The translations under genes were made by a program, and so were the position numbers. A model generated the notes under the pieces. It saw only the letters and a list, made by a program, of their open reading frames with translations, ran no database searches and was not told the origin of the DNA. Shown piece by piece: positions 33,972-46,355 of a stretch of 64,000 nt of DNA. The stretch spans positions 1,142,159 to 1,206,158 of the forward strand of contig KL197716.1 of assembly GCA_000697665.1 (NCBI GenBank), read 5' to 3'. Position 1 is the stretch's first letter; every line of letters starts with the position of its first letter. The DNA comes from Jaapia argillacea MUCL 33604. Lineage: Eukaryota; Basidiomycota; Agaricomycetes; Jaapiales; Jaapiaceae.

Positions 33972-36787
33972 TCATCGCTTGGCAAACACTTTGTTGAGAA
34001 GAGCGAGCACTTTCGGAACGTTCAGCTGGACATACTCCAGGTCGAGCAGGTGCTTGTTATCCTTTTGCTGTGGAGAAGGAGCGAATTCAGCAAGGAGTAA
34101 CGCGGAGCGAGAAGAAGTAGGACACGAACCTTCTCCAAAAGATCATCGATCTTCAAATCCATCTCTAGGATGGCTTTCTCCCGACCTTTGTAGTGTAGAG
34201 CGATGATGAAAGTGCCTGGTGTTGGCGAGGTGATGTTGAAGTAAATGTTTGGTCGCCTGGAGCGGACAAGCATAAGCATCAGAAGACACAAAGTCGCCGC
34301 GGTACGTACCTGTTATCAGGGACGTTGCTCTCAACAATAATGCCCTCCTTTTCAAGCTGAGCATGGGTAAACCTATACGGCCCCAACACCACAGCCTTCT
34401 GCGGCTTCCTCTCCTTCCCCCCAACGGTAACAACTCCAACACCAGTAGTACTCCCCTTCTCCTTCGAAGCGTTGAGCCGCACATTCTGCAAATACGCCTT
34501 ATACTGCTCCAGCTGTCCCCTCAAATAATTGTTGTGATCGCAAATCGTCTTGTAAACCGATTCGAGGGACTTGGTCTCTTGGATGACTTTCTCTTTGAGA
34601 TTCCCGAGGTGGACCAGTTCAGCGGAAACTTCTTCTTGCATCAACTTGTATCCGTCCGTTCGGTCCACCACCTTGATCTCTTCCAGCTCTCGTAACATCT
34701 CCTTGACTTTGATGCCCTTGCGGACGAGTGTGGCGTCCTTCGTGGTGGCAGCTCGCTCGGCGATGGCTGCAAGGTTATAGGGTCGTTTGTCTGCCAGATG
34801 GGGAAGAGAACGGACGAGCTGGACAAATATGGATTTGGCTTCCATGTACAGCATGTCGCTTGACGATACCGAGTCCATGAGCGCAGTCTGGATGTCTTGG
34901 ATAGGAGTCTCCCAGCGAGAGTACAGTTGTAGTTCGATTGTGCGGTTTTCCTTCCGAGGAACTTGAGCTGGTGCGGCACCGAGCTCGTCGGTCAGGATAC
35001 GAAGATGTTGTTTGTCGTTCGGTGACTAGATTAATCTACCTTAGTTCATATGCTATAAAATGGGAGAAGGACAGCTTACCAGAGTTTCAATGTGCTGTAA
35101 AATAAGAGAATGTGTGTTGTACAACTCATTAAGTGTGATGTGAATGAGGAGGTCTTTCTTGGACAGGGCCATGTATTGATCCATCTAACGGAATCATCAA
35201 GACCTCGCCCCAGCCATAGAATGAATATCGGAAACACACCTCCAGAGTATCATAGAAATCGCCAACTTCGCAAAGATTGTTCAAGAATTGGTTGATTCGC
35301 TGTTTGTTGTTCTCAACGAATGGATGGAGCGTAATCATATAGGCTTCCTTGGCATATGAAGGTTTGTTGGCCAAATTCTGCAACATCTTCGCGATCTGCA
35401 CAACAGATTTAGTGACACCATCCTGACTCAAGGATGACATAAAACTGACCAGAGTCAATGTCCGCCGAGGATGCTTCGCGGGCACTCCCTCTACAAGCAT
35501 ATACGCCTGCGGGGTGACGATCGCAGGGTTGATGAACCTCAAAAAGAAGAAGCCACCAATAAGCGAACAGATGGCATGGTCGGTGGCTTCGGGGTATTTC
35601 CGCTATAAATCCGACCAAGATCATCATCGACTTCAGCGACAAAGATGGATGGATGCATAACAACTAACCCGTGTCAGACTACGAATCTGCTTGCATATCC
35701 ACCGAATACCATAAGGCACGCTCTCCATGCTGTCGATGATGGTCAATAAGAAACTGTTGGCGATTTCCATGAGCATAGTGAGTCGGGGTGCGATGATGGC
35801 TTGGACGTCAGGATTGGTCGAAGCGGTTTCTGGAGGGACTCCTCGTGGTAGGTTGGCTGGTAACGATCCGGTCTCCTCCTCGATCTGGTTCACCATTTGC
35901 TCATAAACCTGCACAGCCTGGGTCAGAATACGTACTTCGTGGAACCATGGTATTATTTACCTTGACAGGGTTGATCTCCAAGTTCAGATCCTTGTGCTCA
36001 ATAAGACTGTTGATCCTATCAGCCAGCACGCTCTTGAGATAACTCTGACCAGGACCACGTCGTGTATATGTCGTCATCATCCTGGATACCGGCGTATTCG
36101 CCCTCAACAACGACCCAAACTCCGTAGCCGTCTCAAACTGCGCCGACAACACCGATTGGAACATCGTCAATAGCAAATGCTCCTCCCGGCTCTCATACTG
36201 GTTCCCATAGAGAGTGAACATGACCGTTTGAAGGAGTGTATCGATTTCGGATAAACTGACGAGACGACAGAGGGCGGCAATGTGTCGAGGTTCGGACTGG
36301 AGGAGGAAGAAGAGATTCGAGTATTGTTGGATTTTCCTGTCGTCTGGGTAGTACCCTTCAGTTGGATCGACTTCTTCCAGATGTTTTTCGACTTCATGTT
36401 GCTGGAAGTGGGAGATGAACAGGGTGCCGCCACTGGGCGAAACGAACGTACCTCATCCAGAGCCATACGATTCTGAATCAGAAGAGCTATCCGAGAATCG
36501 AGGTACCGCACGTCCCTCTCCAGTACGAAATTCTTTTTCGACTGGGCAGAAATTCGCGCCTTCAACTCCCTCAGGCGCTTTTGGGCTAACCAAACGGGTC
36601 AACGATGAGTTTTTTATTCATAGAAATAAGGATACCACTCACCCCTCGCCAACTCATCATCAACATCTGCATCCTGCTCCGCCGCCATGCTGAAAAGCGC
36701 GGTAACGCTATAGCGGTTGGTGTTGCGGTTGGTGAGCCGTCTGGACGACAGGCTGCCCGGAGACGAGGCAGTTTCAGTGAAAGACAT
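33972..36787 (-). CDS. Ras GTPase-activating protein (Gap1/IQGAP-related)
   Basis: Stimulates GTP hydrolysis on Ras, so a negative regulator of Ras signalling at the membrane. Start ATG 36787 ([20 protein letters not shown]). A coiled-coil segment comes first ([20 protein letters not shown], then [20 protein letters not shown]). The RasGAP domain follows: [31 protein letters not shown] with the putative arginine finger, and the hallmark [20 protein letters not shown]-terminal to it are [38 protein letters not shown] and a RasGAP_C-type region with another coiled coil, ending [13 protein letters not shown] then TGA (33972-33974). Order and size suit S. pombe Gap1-type proteins better than neurofibromin-type. 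The six exons or more are all in frame and intact. Confidence 0.88.
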
Positions 36788-38846
36788 GTTGATCGTCGTC
36801 TAGTCGTTGAATGGTAGGAGAACCAGGGTTTGGGGCCAAAAAGCAAGGGACTGAAGATAGTGGCGAGTGGTTGTCGAGATAACAAAAATGGCCTACAACC
36901 TGCAACCTGGCAACGGTAGACGAGCTAGAAAACCGGAATATGTCGAAGACAGTGGATAATATACGACCGGCGAGGAGAGAGAGCGAGGGTGCGAGGAGGG
37001 GAAGGGCAGCGGGAATTAGAGATGGTTGTTTTGTTCAAGAAAGCCTTTCGATCCAAAGACGCGCTTCGGCAAAGTTTGGCCCAGTTTCCTCACAGCGATC
37101 GTTACTCGTCGTCGCCGTTGTCCTCGTCGATTCACAGACTTTGACAAAATTTGCTGTCTGGATGTTGGTGGTGTAAAGATGGAAACTCAAGAATGCTTGC
37201 GGTTATCCTTGCGATTATTCGCTTGCCGGCAGATATTTATGCGAGGTATTTTGACAGGTTGTCAATAGTCATATTGCTTTACTGTAGTGCCCTGCTATAA
37301 GCACCCGTAGACCAATATCTCAGAAGGCACATCGCCTCAAGGTTCACTTAGGATTTATTTTCACCCTTTGGAGTGAATGGAAGGCATTGTTACCATAGAT
37401 CCTTGTGCCAGATGAAGATCAAGGCAATTTGAGGGCTGGGACCGTGGACACTCGTAAAAATAAATAGTGACCCTATTCTTGCCCTCTGCTGCTGTTGGGA
37501 CTAATTGCCCAGAAACTCATCCATCCATTGTGATAAACCTGGGGACCAAGCGAACAACTTGAATGGGCCTGACTGAAACCGAGAAGGATACGACCAAGGG
37601 CAAGTCAGAGTACATCAGACCCTGCCCTAAAGACGCCTGTACATAACACCGATTTCGTCCTTGAGGCGCTCCTTGGGATTGTCTTCCCCCACTCGCGACG
37701 GCAAGCGTGTGCCCTCTCTCTTTGCTTCGCACAATTGGTACGTTCCCCACCCCTCCGTCTAAGATCATCAAGTCCATTTCCTCAAGGTTTCGTTGCAGCG
37801 TTGGAAAGAGGAACAGGGATGTGCTTTGTTCAGGTCGCTTGTGTCTCTCGCGTGGCTAGCAGCTGATGTGCTCTGCACATCCGGGCACAGCTCCATGCGA
37901 TGTCTAGGAAGTGAGTCTTCTTGCTCTTGGAGGTTGAAGTTTTTCTGAACACCGAAACACCATAGACTGGACAACTGGTTTACATCCGTGTTTACCACTG
38001 ACCGCGAAGCCATGTTGTGGTTTTGCACCTCTGTCAGTATCCATCCTCCTGCGCACCCATGGGGATCTAACTTTGCCTTGCATCTCCAGCTCGATGTTCG
38101 ATCCGTTCGTTATCGAGGCCTCCGACACGTCTCGTCGGAGTGTCTGGCCTTTCATTCGTTGCCTTCAGGTCTCCAGTCGTCCCACCTGCCCGGACACGTT
38201 GTGTTTGGGAACCGTGAATCACGCCCACTACGCTCTGTTCAGCTGGCTCTTCGACAGGTTCGCTGTAGTTGGCTCCAGGGGTACACACGGCGTTGTATTC
38301 TATGTTCGCTCCAAACCTCACACTTCGTCGGCCAGAGTGGACCAGTCGTTTCGCTGTCTGCACGTTATGTGATTGGCCAGTTGAGCGCGGGATATCGGTC
38401 GAATTTTCGGCTTGTCTCCACAGTGCTCCCCCCGCAAATCAATTAACCCAGGTCATCCCCGTCTGCCGTTGGTGTGTGTTGGATCGCCAAGTGTTCCGAC
38501 GCCGCTGATGTTTCGAGACAAATCTTCTCGTGAGTTGCGCAGCTACCAATCGTCCTTGATTTGTTCTGACCCCAATCATTGTCTGAAGCTACGAGGCTCG
38601 GTAATAGTATCATTTGCATGTATTCTTGTTCTGAGCGTGAATGCATTTGGTCTGCCTTTAAACACTCGTGTCTTGGACGTGGCCAGTGCATCCGCGACGG
38701 CGCACATTTAAGAATTTCATCCAACGGTGGCAAGGTTCAGGATGTAGATAAACCGTGTTATGCTCAGGATACAGTCACAAATGCAGGGTTGAGATTGATA
38801 CAGAATGCTCGGAAACAACTTCTCGTGCCTTCCACCATCGGCCCAC
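36788..38846. other. 2 kb spacer without a recognisable gene
   Basis: Upstream of the RasGAP start and downstream of the cullin stop. Plus-strand frames near 37988-38446 and 38073-38372 overlap and are open for 99-152 codons (for example VIEASDTSRRSVWPFIRCLQ), but they lack ATG starts at the right place and I recognise no domain. Probably regulatory and 3' sequence; a small orphan gene cannot be excluded. Confidence 0.4.
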
Positions 38847-41842
38847 TCAAGCCTGGATTGAAACAGCAGTCAGAAATTGATTCGAAATGTTGGAGGATAG
38901 CCATACCAGATAATTGTATGACTTCCGATCGTCACATCGCTCCAGATATTCTCGCTGAGAAAATAGTCATTGTGCTGGATTGATCTCGGAGGGAAGGGGA
39001 AACTTACATCTATCAGCCCCTCGATCCGCTTCTTAATGTTCAAAGGGTTCGGCTGGAAACGACTTGATAGTTGTCGTGTAACTTCGTTGACAAGGTCGTT
39101 GTGGGTCATATGTTTCCTGTCCTTCATAATCCGAACAATGCACGCCTACGCCAAAGGTTAATCAGAATGGATACACAAGAAGGTGACAGTTGAGAAGCGG
39201 ACGAACCTCAGTCTGATGTTTCCTCTCCTCTTCAATTCGATCGCGAGTTTCCTTTCGCTCTTCCGTGTTCTCCACTTTCGCGGCAACGGTACTGATCTTG
39301 ATCTTCTGCAATGGGGAGCTGAAGTCGCTATTGAACGAGAAGGAGTCGTCTCGGTTGATTTCTCGCCCAGGAGGGTGTTTCTTCAAAACTTTGTACTTTG
39401 CACATGCCAACGATTGCAGGTTACGTTGCAGGTCGACGTCGGGGATCCCTGATGCCGATTTGATTTCCTTGCACAAAGGTTTAGTGTCGGGAGGTAGCAA
39501 GGCAATGAAAGGTTCTACCTCATAGGTCAAGAACTCCCCGTCGGCCACATCCTCGAATAGAAGTAAAATGACCAGGGCAAATGTTGAGACGTTTAAATCA
39601 TGTTTCCTGGACTTGAACGTCACCCGAACATCGGCGTTGCCTAAGGACGGTTGCCACGACAGTCTCCTACCCGAATGTCTCGAGAGATAGAATTGTTCGA
39701 AGGATTTACATGACTTGAGCATATCGTCCGGCATCGTACACGTCGCAGCTGAATGAGACATCGGCCAGAATGTCGAGGTCATTACAATCACGGATATATC
39801 GATTGGGGGTGGCTGGAAACAACGGTCTCAGCCAAGAATATCTCAAGATGATGGTGACAAAAACGCACCGTGGTCTGCGCCAGACGCTCTCGGTATGCGG
39901 CCATCGTATCTGTCGATAACTTCATGTCGTTGAACATACCCTCCAGCTTCTGTGTGAACTGGAACCCGCATTCCACTTTGAGTTTGGCGAGCATGCCTCG
40001 TTCTGCGTCGTCCGAGACAGAGCGACCCAGCAAGAGACGTTTCGCAAGGTGACCTTTGTAATACCGTTCGAATATGTCCTTTTCTGAAAGATATCGGAAA
40101 ACAGTGATTGTTTTGTCCAAGACCGCGTCGACTTCCGTATCTGTTTTCTGGGGACACATGAACATTGAACAAGCGAAAACTTGACAGTCTTACCCCTTTC
40201 AGCCCTTTCTTCAAATGATCGTCAATGAAGAGCGAAATGAACTCGGGAGACTTGTCGTTTCTGTTGATAAAGTTCGAAAAGGCCTAACAGCACAATAATC
40301 AGAGACCTCATGAAGATCCAGCAGGTGAGACTGACCTCATTCATTCCACTCTCCAAATCACGGTCACTTTGCACAGAGTACTTCCAGATCCGATCAAATC
40401 GATCTTTGAGCTCCAGGACGTCTTCAACCCATTTAAGTGCCAACGAGAGCGTCTGTGTACCCGCAGGTGCTTTCGCTTTGCCTTTCCCCTTGCCCTTGGG
40501 AGCTTCAGGAGGCTCCTCATCGATGTCACCATCGGGTCCATCTCCACCAACGCTACTGGCATTGATGTCGGTTCCTCTCCGAGTAATACTATCCTTGAGC
40601 GCCTTCCGCAAGCACGGCAACCCGGAGGGAACCATGACACAAAGCCGATATAGCCGAGCCAAGTCTTCTGTCTTTCCGAAGTCAACCATCGTGTCAAGAC
40701 CCGAGTTGGGCATTGCAATGACGGTTGGTAAGTGGGCTGTGAGGAGATGGGCTTCCAATATTCGTCGAAGCGGTTGTGATGTTTGAGAAGACAGGTAATG
40801 GTGGGTGCGAGATTCTTCAGACTCGAACCTTGCCTCTGCCTTGATAAACATCAGGAGGAAAGCTGGTATATAGAAGGGATCTACTCACTCGTCGAAGATA
40901 CTCCGGCGCATCGCAACTGTCTAAGAGCTTCCGGCCCTCGGCAGCATAGAAAACTTCACTCTCCCGAAGAACAGAGGGCTCCAGGTCACGTTTGTAAACT
41001 GACGGGCCGTCCTTATCTTCGTTTAATTGGAGGAACACATCTACGCAGCCCTTGACGGCGGAACGGTTGATGACATACCCATCGCGCTCAATCTGGACCA
41101 GTTTCAATATGGCGGATACGAGGTGTTCCTCTATAGGCGGACGAATGATGTGTTTGAGAAATCGATGCAGACCAGCGTCCCATATCTCAGGGACTTGAGC
41201 CGACTTCGTGTAAACACGATCCTGGTCAAGAGGAATTCAGTGATCGACTGCAGACTAGGACAGCAGTTAAGCAAATACCATATATTTGAGGATATCACGT
41301 AGTTTTGACATACTTGAGGTGTGATCATCCCAAACTTTCCTCAGAGCCTTCAGTAACCTCTCTCCTTCCTGGCTTTGATGAACGGGATCATCATCTCCTC
41401 CGCTAGGAAATGATGGGATGATTTCAACCTTGGCTAGCTCGTCAAGGTTCTCCCCCACGAGTTCGACGACTCCGTTGTACAGGGTCTCTCCGTGCTTGTG
41501 TAGGACCATATTGTAGGCGAATCGGTGGTTCTCCTCGAATGAGAGGTTCGATGCATTGTGATTGTGGATTTCACGAATATTCTTGGACAACTGTGACCAA
41601 GTATCCTCGATGGAAACTGCGGGCCCGAGCTGGGAGCCGGGAGCTTCAGAGGAGATGAAGGATCTGGCGAGTCGGGCAACGTACCTTTCGCGGAGGCTTC
41701 TACGCTCAGGTACCGGATCGGTGAATCCAAATACTCGCGAGGAATAGGTCTAATCACTTACAATCTTGGGCTTGCCGCGGCGAACTGCAAAGAGATATAG
41801 TCAGGTATATGACGAGTGCGGATTCAACATACCTGACGACAT
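38847..41842 (-). CDS. CUL3: Cullin-3 (CUL3 ubiquitin-ligase scaffold)
   Basis: Scaffold of a BTB-type cullin-RING ubiquitin ligase, nuclear and cytosolic. Start ATG 41842 ([11 protein letters not shown]); then [20 protein letters not shown] and [20 protein letters not shown], the CUL3-type N-terminal helix. Middle: [35 protein letters not shown]. Cullin-homology domain: [20 protein letters not shown] then [62 protein letters not shown]. The neddylation site is intact ([16 protein letters not shown]). The C-terminus is [17 protein letters not shown]; its final codons GCT TGA form a separate 6-nt last coding exon (38847-38852). An insert rich in Lys/Gly/Ala (about 40470-40590, [13 protein letters not shown]) is unusual for cullins. 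All exons are in frame. Confidence 0.92.
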
Positions 41843-42092
41843 ATTGCCTGCTACCAGGTTCCTTTCATCCAATGCAACTTGTGGCGAGGAGTCAAACTCA
41901 AGATGATGTGCCTGTTTGTTGGTGTTGAATTCCAAAGCCTTTGCCAAACTCATCCAAGAAGCATGCAATGATAAACACGTGGCGGCTGCGGTACATTGTA
42001 ACTACTAAATAATGGACCAATGCTCGGCGGAAACATGCAGGAGAATTAGATGAACGTCAATGGAATAGAGGAATGCAAAGTGGATGTGTCTA
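41843..42092. promoter_or_regulatory. Spacer holding the cullin-3 promoter
   Basis: Only 250 bp separate the exportin-T stop codon (42093) from the cullin-3 start (41842), both on the minus strand, so the cullin promoter must lie here or inside the exportin 3' end. Confidence 0.45.
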
Positions 42093-45000
42093 CTATGAAC
42101 CAGATCGAGACGCTCGAACCAAATCCGCAAAGTATTTTCGGAACGCTTTGCTATCCAGATCCCGTAACTTCGTGGCAAACTCCATCGCCATTTCGGGAGG
42201 CCATCCTTGCGCTGGAAGAAAGACGGAAACAAAGAAGTCGTAGGCCTCTTGGCCCCTCGTTTTGCAGACCGTCTGGAGGAAATTGGCAATCTCGTGCAGA
42301 ATCTGTGGTAACCGTAAGAAATGCTCAGATAATTCAGATGCCGGACTCACAACGAGGATTTGCCCATCTTTAATGTTGAATTGCGGAAGTGAAATAACTT
42401 TGAACGACATTGGTACCAGTCGCTCGTAGATGAACTGTTCAAAGCCGGGCAGAGCTTGCGGGACTGCAGCGGCGCCGTTAGGAACAGGAGGGACTGGTTG
42501 ACCCCAGACCACGACACAACGACCAAGGAAGGCAAATGCTGATTTAGCACTGGTCGTATCGGATAAGTCTTGTGCAATCCTCTCCATGCTTCCCACAAGG
42601 GATTCAAAGCGGGACTTATTCCCTAGTTCACCGGTTAGCCTGAGATCACGAAGGTCGAATTTGGGTCACATACGATCGGATATGAATATCCCTTGCAGTT
42701 TTGATGACATGATTGTGTTCAAGAATGTCAGATATGCTCGTTTTGTGTCGGTTTGCGCAATAAGGTCGTCAGTACCTGTCACCGGTTGTGATAGGACATC
42801 AGTGATATGGGCACTGAGAGGTCCAATGAGCTGGTCCATAACATCAAAAATGTCTTCCTAGAAACGAAAACAGTTGCTCAATTCGCACAGGAAATATGAC
42901 GAGCGGTGAGGCTTACTTGAAGCTTATGAACCAGGAGACCGATGAAGCTCATGAAGTCGACCAGCTCCGTTAGTTCAAAATGAGTGAGAAGATTGGTCAT
43001 CAGAGGCGGGATGAGGTTGATAACGTTCGGCCCCGTGGTCCCGATTATACGCGCAAAGGCGAATCGAGTCTGGAAGAACGTGAGGAGGATGTCAATTGAA
43101 CTGAACACACCGCACGTACTGCATCTCTAACGATTTTGAAAACGCTCATCGCCTCCAGAGAGACAACAATTGCCTGCGCTACATCCCGGAAAACGTCCAG
43201 GGGAGGGAGGATGTATCCTTCGGGAAGGGGGGAAGGGTAGTCCGGGAAACCCTTGGCGATGTTGCCGAGGGCCATGATGACATGATGGATCTTCAAGATT
43301 GGTACAACGTCTTGAGGACCCTTGACGCTCTGCAAAGACACCGAAAGCTCTTCCAACAAGGGCTTGACCAACGACAGTAACAGCTGGCCTTGATGTTCGG
43401 GCGTCTTGAAGGATAATGAGACCAAAACGCCAGTCGATTCGAATAGGTATAGTTGGGCGTCAAATATTCCAGGGTTGTTCACAGCTTCGGTGAGCATATC
43501 TTGCTGGTCGGGCTCTTCAAGTTCGGGTATCTCGACCTCGATCACCAGGAGATCTCGGATGCTCTCGATCAAACTTTGAGCGATTTCCACTGAGATCTCG
43601 TTTCTCTCGTCCTTGACAAATCGGTGGAAAAGATAGTACACCCTGGAGCGGACGGACGACTCGGGATTATGCAGGCCACTAAGATAGAAAGTGAGTGTGT
43701 ATCTAAGTCGTGGAGGTGCGAGAGAACATACCGCGAATCTACCATGGCAGTCAAGACGGGCATAATACATTCTTTCCGGACTTTGAAAAAGTCCCCATAA
43801 CGTGCAACAGTCTCAAAGAATTGCATGGCTACTGTCCGATGTGGATATCCAGAGATTCCCGAGCTCACGAGAGTATACAACATCTCGCCGTGGTGAGTGA
43901 GAGGATACTCCGAGTAATCGGTCTCTTTCCTCTTTTCGCGTGGAACCACAGGAGCTTGACAAAAAGCTGCTCTGCCCTTGCCTCCCGCTGTCACGGCCGA
44001 GGGGTCAACAGTGGGAAAGGAATAGCGAAGTGAAAAGCGTACATTTATTGATCTCTCCAAACATATAGACGAGAAACACGGCAAGTTCTGCATCATGCCA
44101 CTTGATCGACACCCCGTTTTGGTACGCAGTGAACGTATTTAATACTAATGTTCGAACAGCATCGGTAACGAGGTCCTGATCAATAACCAGGACTGCGTCC
44201 ATAAACGTTCGTAGATCCTGCAAATGATCATCTGGGTTCAGATTTAAGAAATGGTGGCTCGTCAAGAATGCACAACATACTTTTCGGAGGCCTTCAAAGG
44301 CAGCTTTATCGTCCTCATCCATATCATCGGGATCAGAATCCAGATCCCATTTCATCTTTTCCAGGATGACGCGAAGTAGAGATGCGAGGAATGAACGCTT
44401 CGAGTCTTCAATGGGCTCCGAAGATATTTTCCTGCTCTTCTTGTACTACGAGGATGGCGACGTTAAAAAGTGGTGAAAATACAAATAATAAATAACCTCA
44501 CATTTGAAAGGAGCGTTTGTAGCATCGGGAACACAGTGGAAGATGTGTCGTCGTATTCATCCGACATGAAACGGAGCATCACCGGAAGGACCTCTTCCAG
44601 TAAACGAGAACCTTCGGAGCGAATCTCCTCGTTCGAACACTCCTGTTGTTCGACTGGATATTAGTGTGGCATTATCGATTAGGTTTGGACTTACCTCGAC
44701 GACTTTCATCAGCTCCAAGCCGAGGACGTTGAGCAACTTCCCGAGCGCTTCCCGATAGGATTCCTCCCCCTCGTCAATATCATCCCCTCGGTTCTCCTGC
44801 TCTTGCCTCGTTTTCGACTCGAGAGCGCCCAATACCTGGCCCAAAGACAAGACTTTGATGAGTTGTAGTTTGTCGGATGGCTCTTTGAGGCCTTTCGCTA
44901 CAATACGAAGCAAGGCAACACATGTTGCAAGACGGATGGGAAGAGAGGGATCCGACAGTAGGCTGAATAGCAGGGGAATTGTTGTTGGAGTGACAGTCAA

Positions 45001-45969
45001 ATTGATGTCGATCCAGCCTGCAGAAATCAGAGTAGGCTTCAAAAATCGCTGGGCAACAAAAGAAAACGGCCCATACCAACATAGGATCCAAAAGTCCGGA
45101 TTCCCCAGTCTACCACCTCTTCTGCACTGACTAGATCACGGTCTGCAGCAGCGGTATCCCCTCCTTTTCTCAATTTCGTCATCCGTTCCGCGCTATTCGC
45201 TACAATCGTGAGCACAGCTTCGTTAATACGAGCGGCATCTCGCTCTCTAACGGCATCTCGCACTCGAGTATCACGAGATTGACGAGTAGCGTCGTATTGT
45301 CGGGCGGATTTTAACATCTGGTCAGCCACTTCTCCCGATATTTCGAGGATAAGGTGGAAGAAGAGTAACGAAACGTGAGGGTTGAAGGTAGGTTGGGATG
45401 ATGACTCCGCTGGTCGGATGAGGGAAAAGAGATCTGTGAGGAATGTCGGCCACTGGTCCATATAGGTGCAGAGAAAGAATAAGGTGAGGGTATGCGAGAA
45501 TTTGTTTCGCAAGACTGTGAATGAAGTCAAACGTGGCTGTAGAGAGTTCAGGATCCAAGACGTACAGGGAGCACTAGTTTCTGCTGGGCCGTATAGGTAC
45601 TCTGATTGGATGTACGAAACGAAAGATTGCTGTAGCGTTTGGAAACATTCATCGTCGAGGGGCTCAAAGCTGGACGCAATCAAGAGAGAGATGAATTTTT
45701 ATGTGAGGACTGAGAGGGTGAACCCGTACTCACCGATTGTCCAGGAAGTCATCTAACACTCGCAACGCAAAGAATCTAACTTGCGGAGGGTACTTTCGTG
45801 TCCCATCGGGCGTGCCATCGACGAACAAGGCCAGAGCTTGTCTCCAGGTATTACTGGCATTCTGCTGAACCGTCGACAGATATTCAAGGGCTTGCTGGTG
45901 CAGTGAAGCTTGCGTATGATCCGATGCAATTAAGATGGCTTGGACGATCTGATTCAATTCGTGGTCCAT
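42093..45969 (-). CDS. Exportin-T (Los1/Xpot), tRNA nuclear export receptor
   Basis: Karyopherin that carries mature tRNA out of the nucleus with RanGTP. Start ATG 45969 (MDHELNQIVQAILIASDHTQ), fitting the first HEAT-like helix; upstream in-frame codons lack ATG. Landmarks in order: EYLSTVQQNASNTWRQALAL, PPQVRFFALRVLDDFLDNR, LRNKFSHTLTLFFLCTYMDQ then WPTFLTDLF (the exportin-1/importin-beta-like XPO1 box), RTFGSYVGWIDINLTV, GVSIKWHDAELAVFLVYMFG, SEYPLTHHGEMLYTLVSSG, SRGLHNPESSVRSRVYYLFH then RFVKDERNEIS, RFAFARIIGTTGPNVINLIP. The C-terminus reads EFATKLRDLDSKAFRKYFAD followed by TAG (42093-42095). About 1050 residues from ten or more exons. All is consistent with a full-length Los1/Xpot. Confidence 0.9.
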
Positions 45970-46355
45970 AATGTTCGGAATCGTGCCCACTACTCTTCGT
46001 ATCGGGTACCAAATCTTGAATGTGTCCTTGACGTGTTCAGTCACGAAAATATATCCAGAATGATTTGAGGAAGTAGCCTTTGATTCAGTGGGAGATGACT
46101 CGGAGGACTGCAAGAGAGCTCAGAAATTTCTGTGTCGCGTGAGATCAGATCGGTCACTGGCCCAGCTTCGCTGAAGATATCATTGTCATTATGTATGGAA
46201 TGGTTCTTTCAAAAGGCATTTAGTAATTGTTACCTGAGCACGAGCGGTGTATGTAAGTTAGCGGCACAAGATGAAAGAAAGATTCAAAGATGACACCCAG
46301 AATTCACTGGGGAGTTCTGGGGAGAGAGGTACTGATACATAAAACTGGAACAAAA
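45970..46355. other. Intergenic between two minus-strand genes
   Basis: About 386 bp: promoter of exportin-T and 3' end of the NACHT-WD40 gene. An in-frame extension upstream of the exportin ATG stays open to about 46113 but has no ATG and an unrelated composition. Confidence 0.5.

Noticed and set aside
37988-38446. 152-codon plus-strand frame
   Set aside because: It begins with a non-ATG codon, overlaps another open frame, and shows no domain.
45970-46113. Longer exportin-T N-terminus in the same frame upstream of ATG 45969
   Set aside because: It has no ATG and an unrelated Ser-rich composition; the ATG at 45969 opens the expected first helix.
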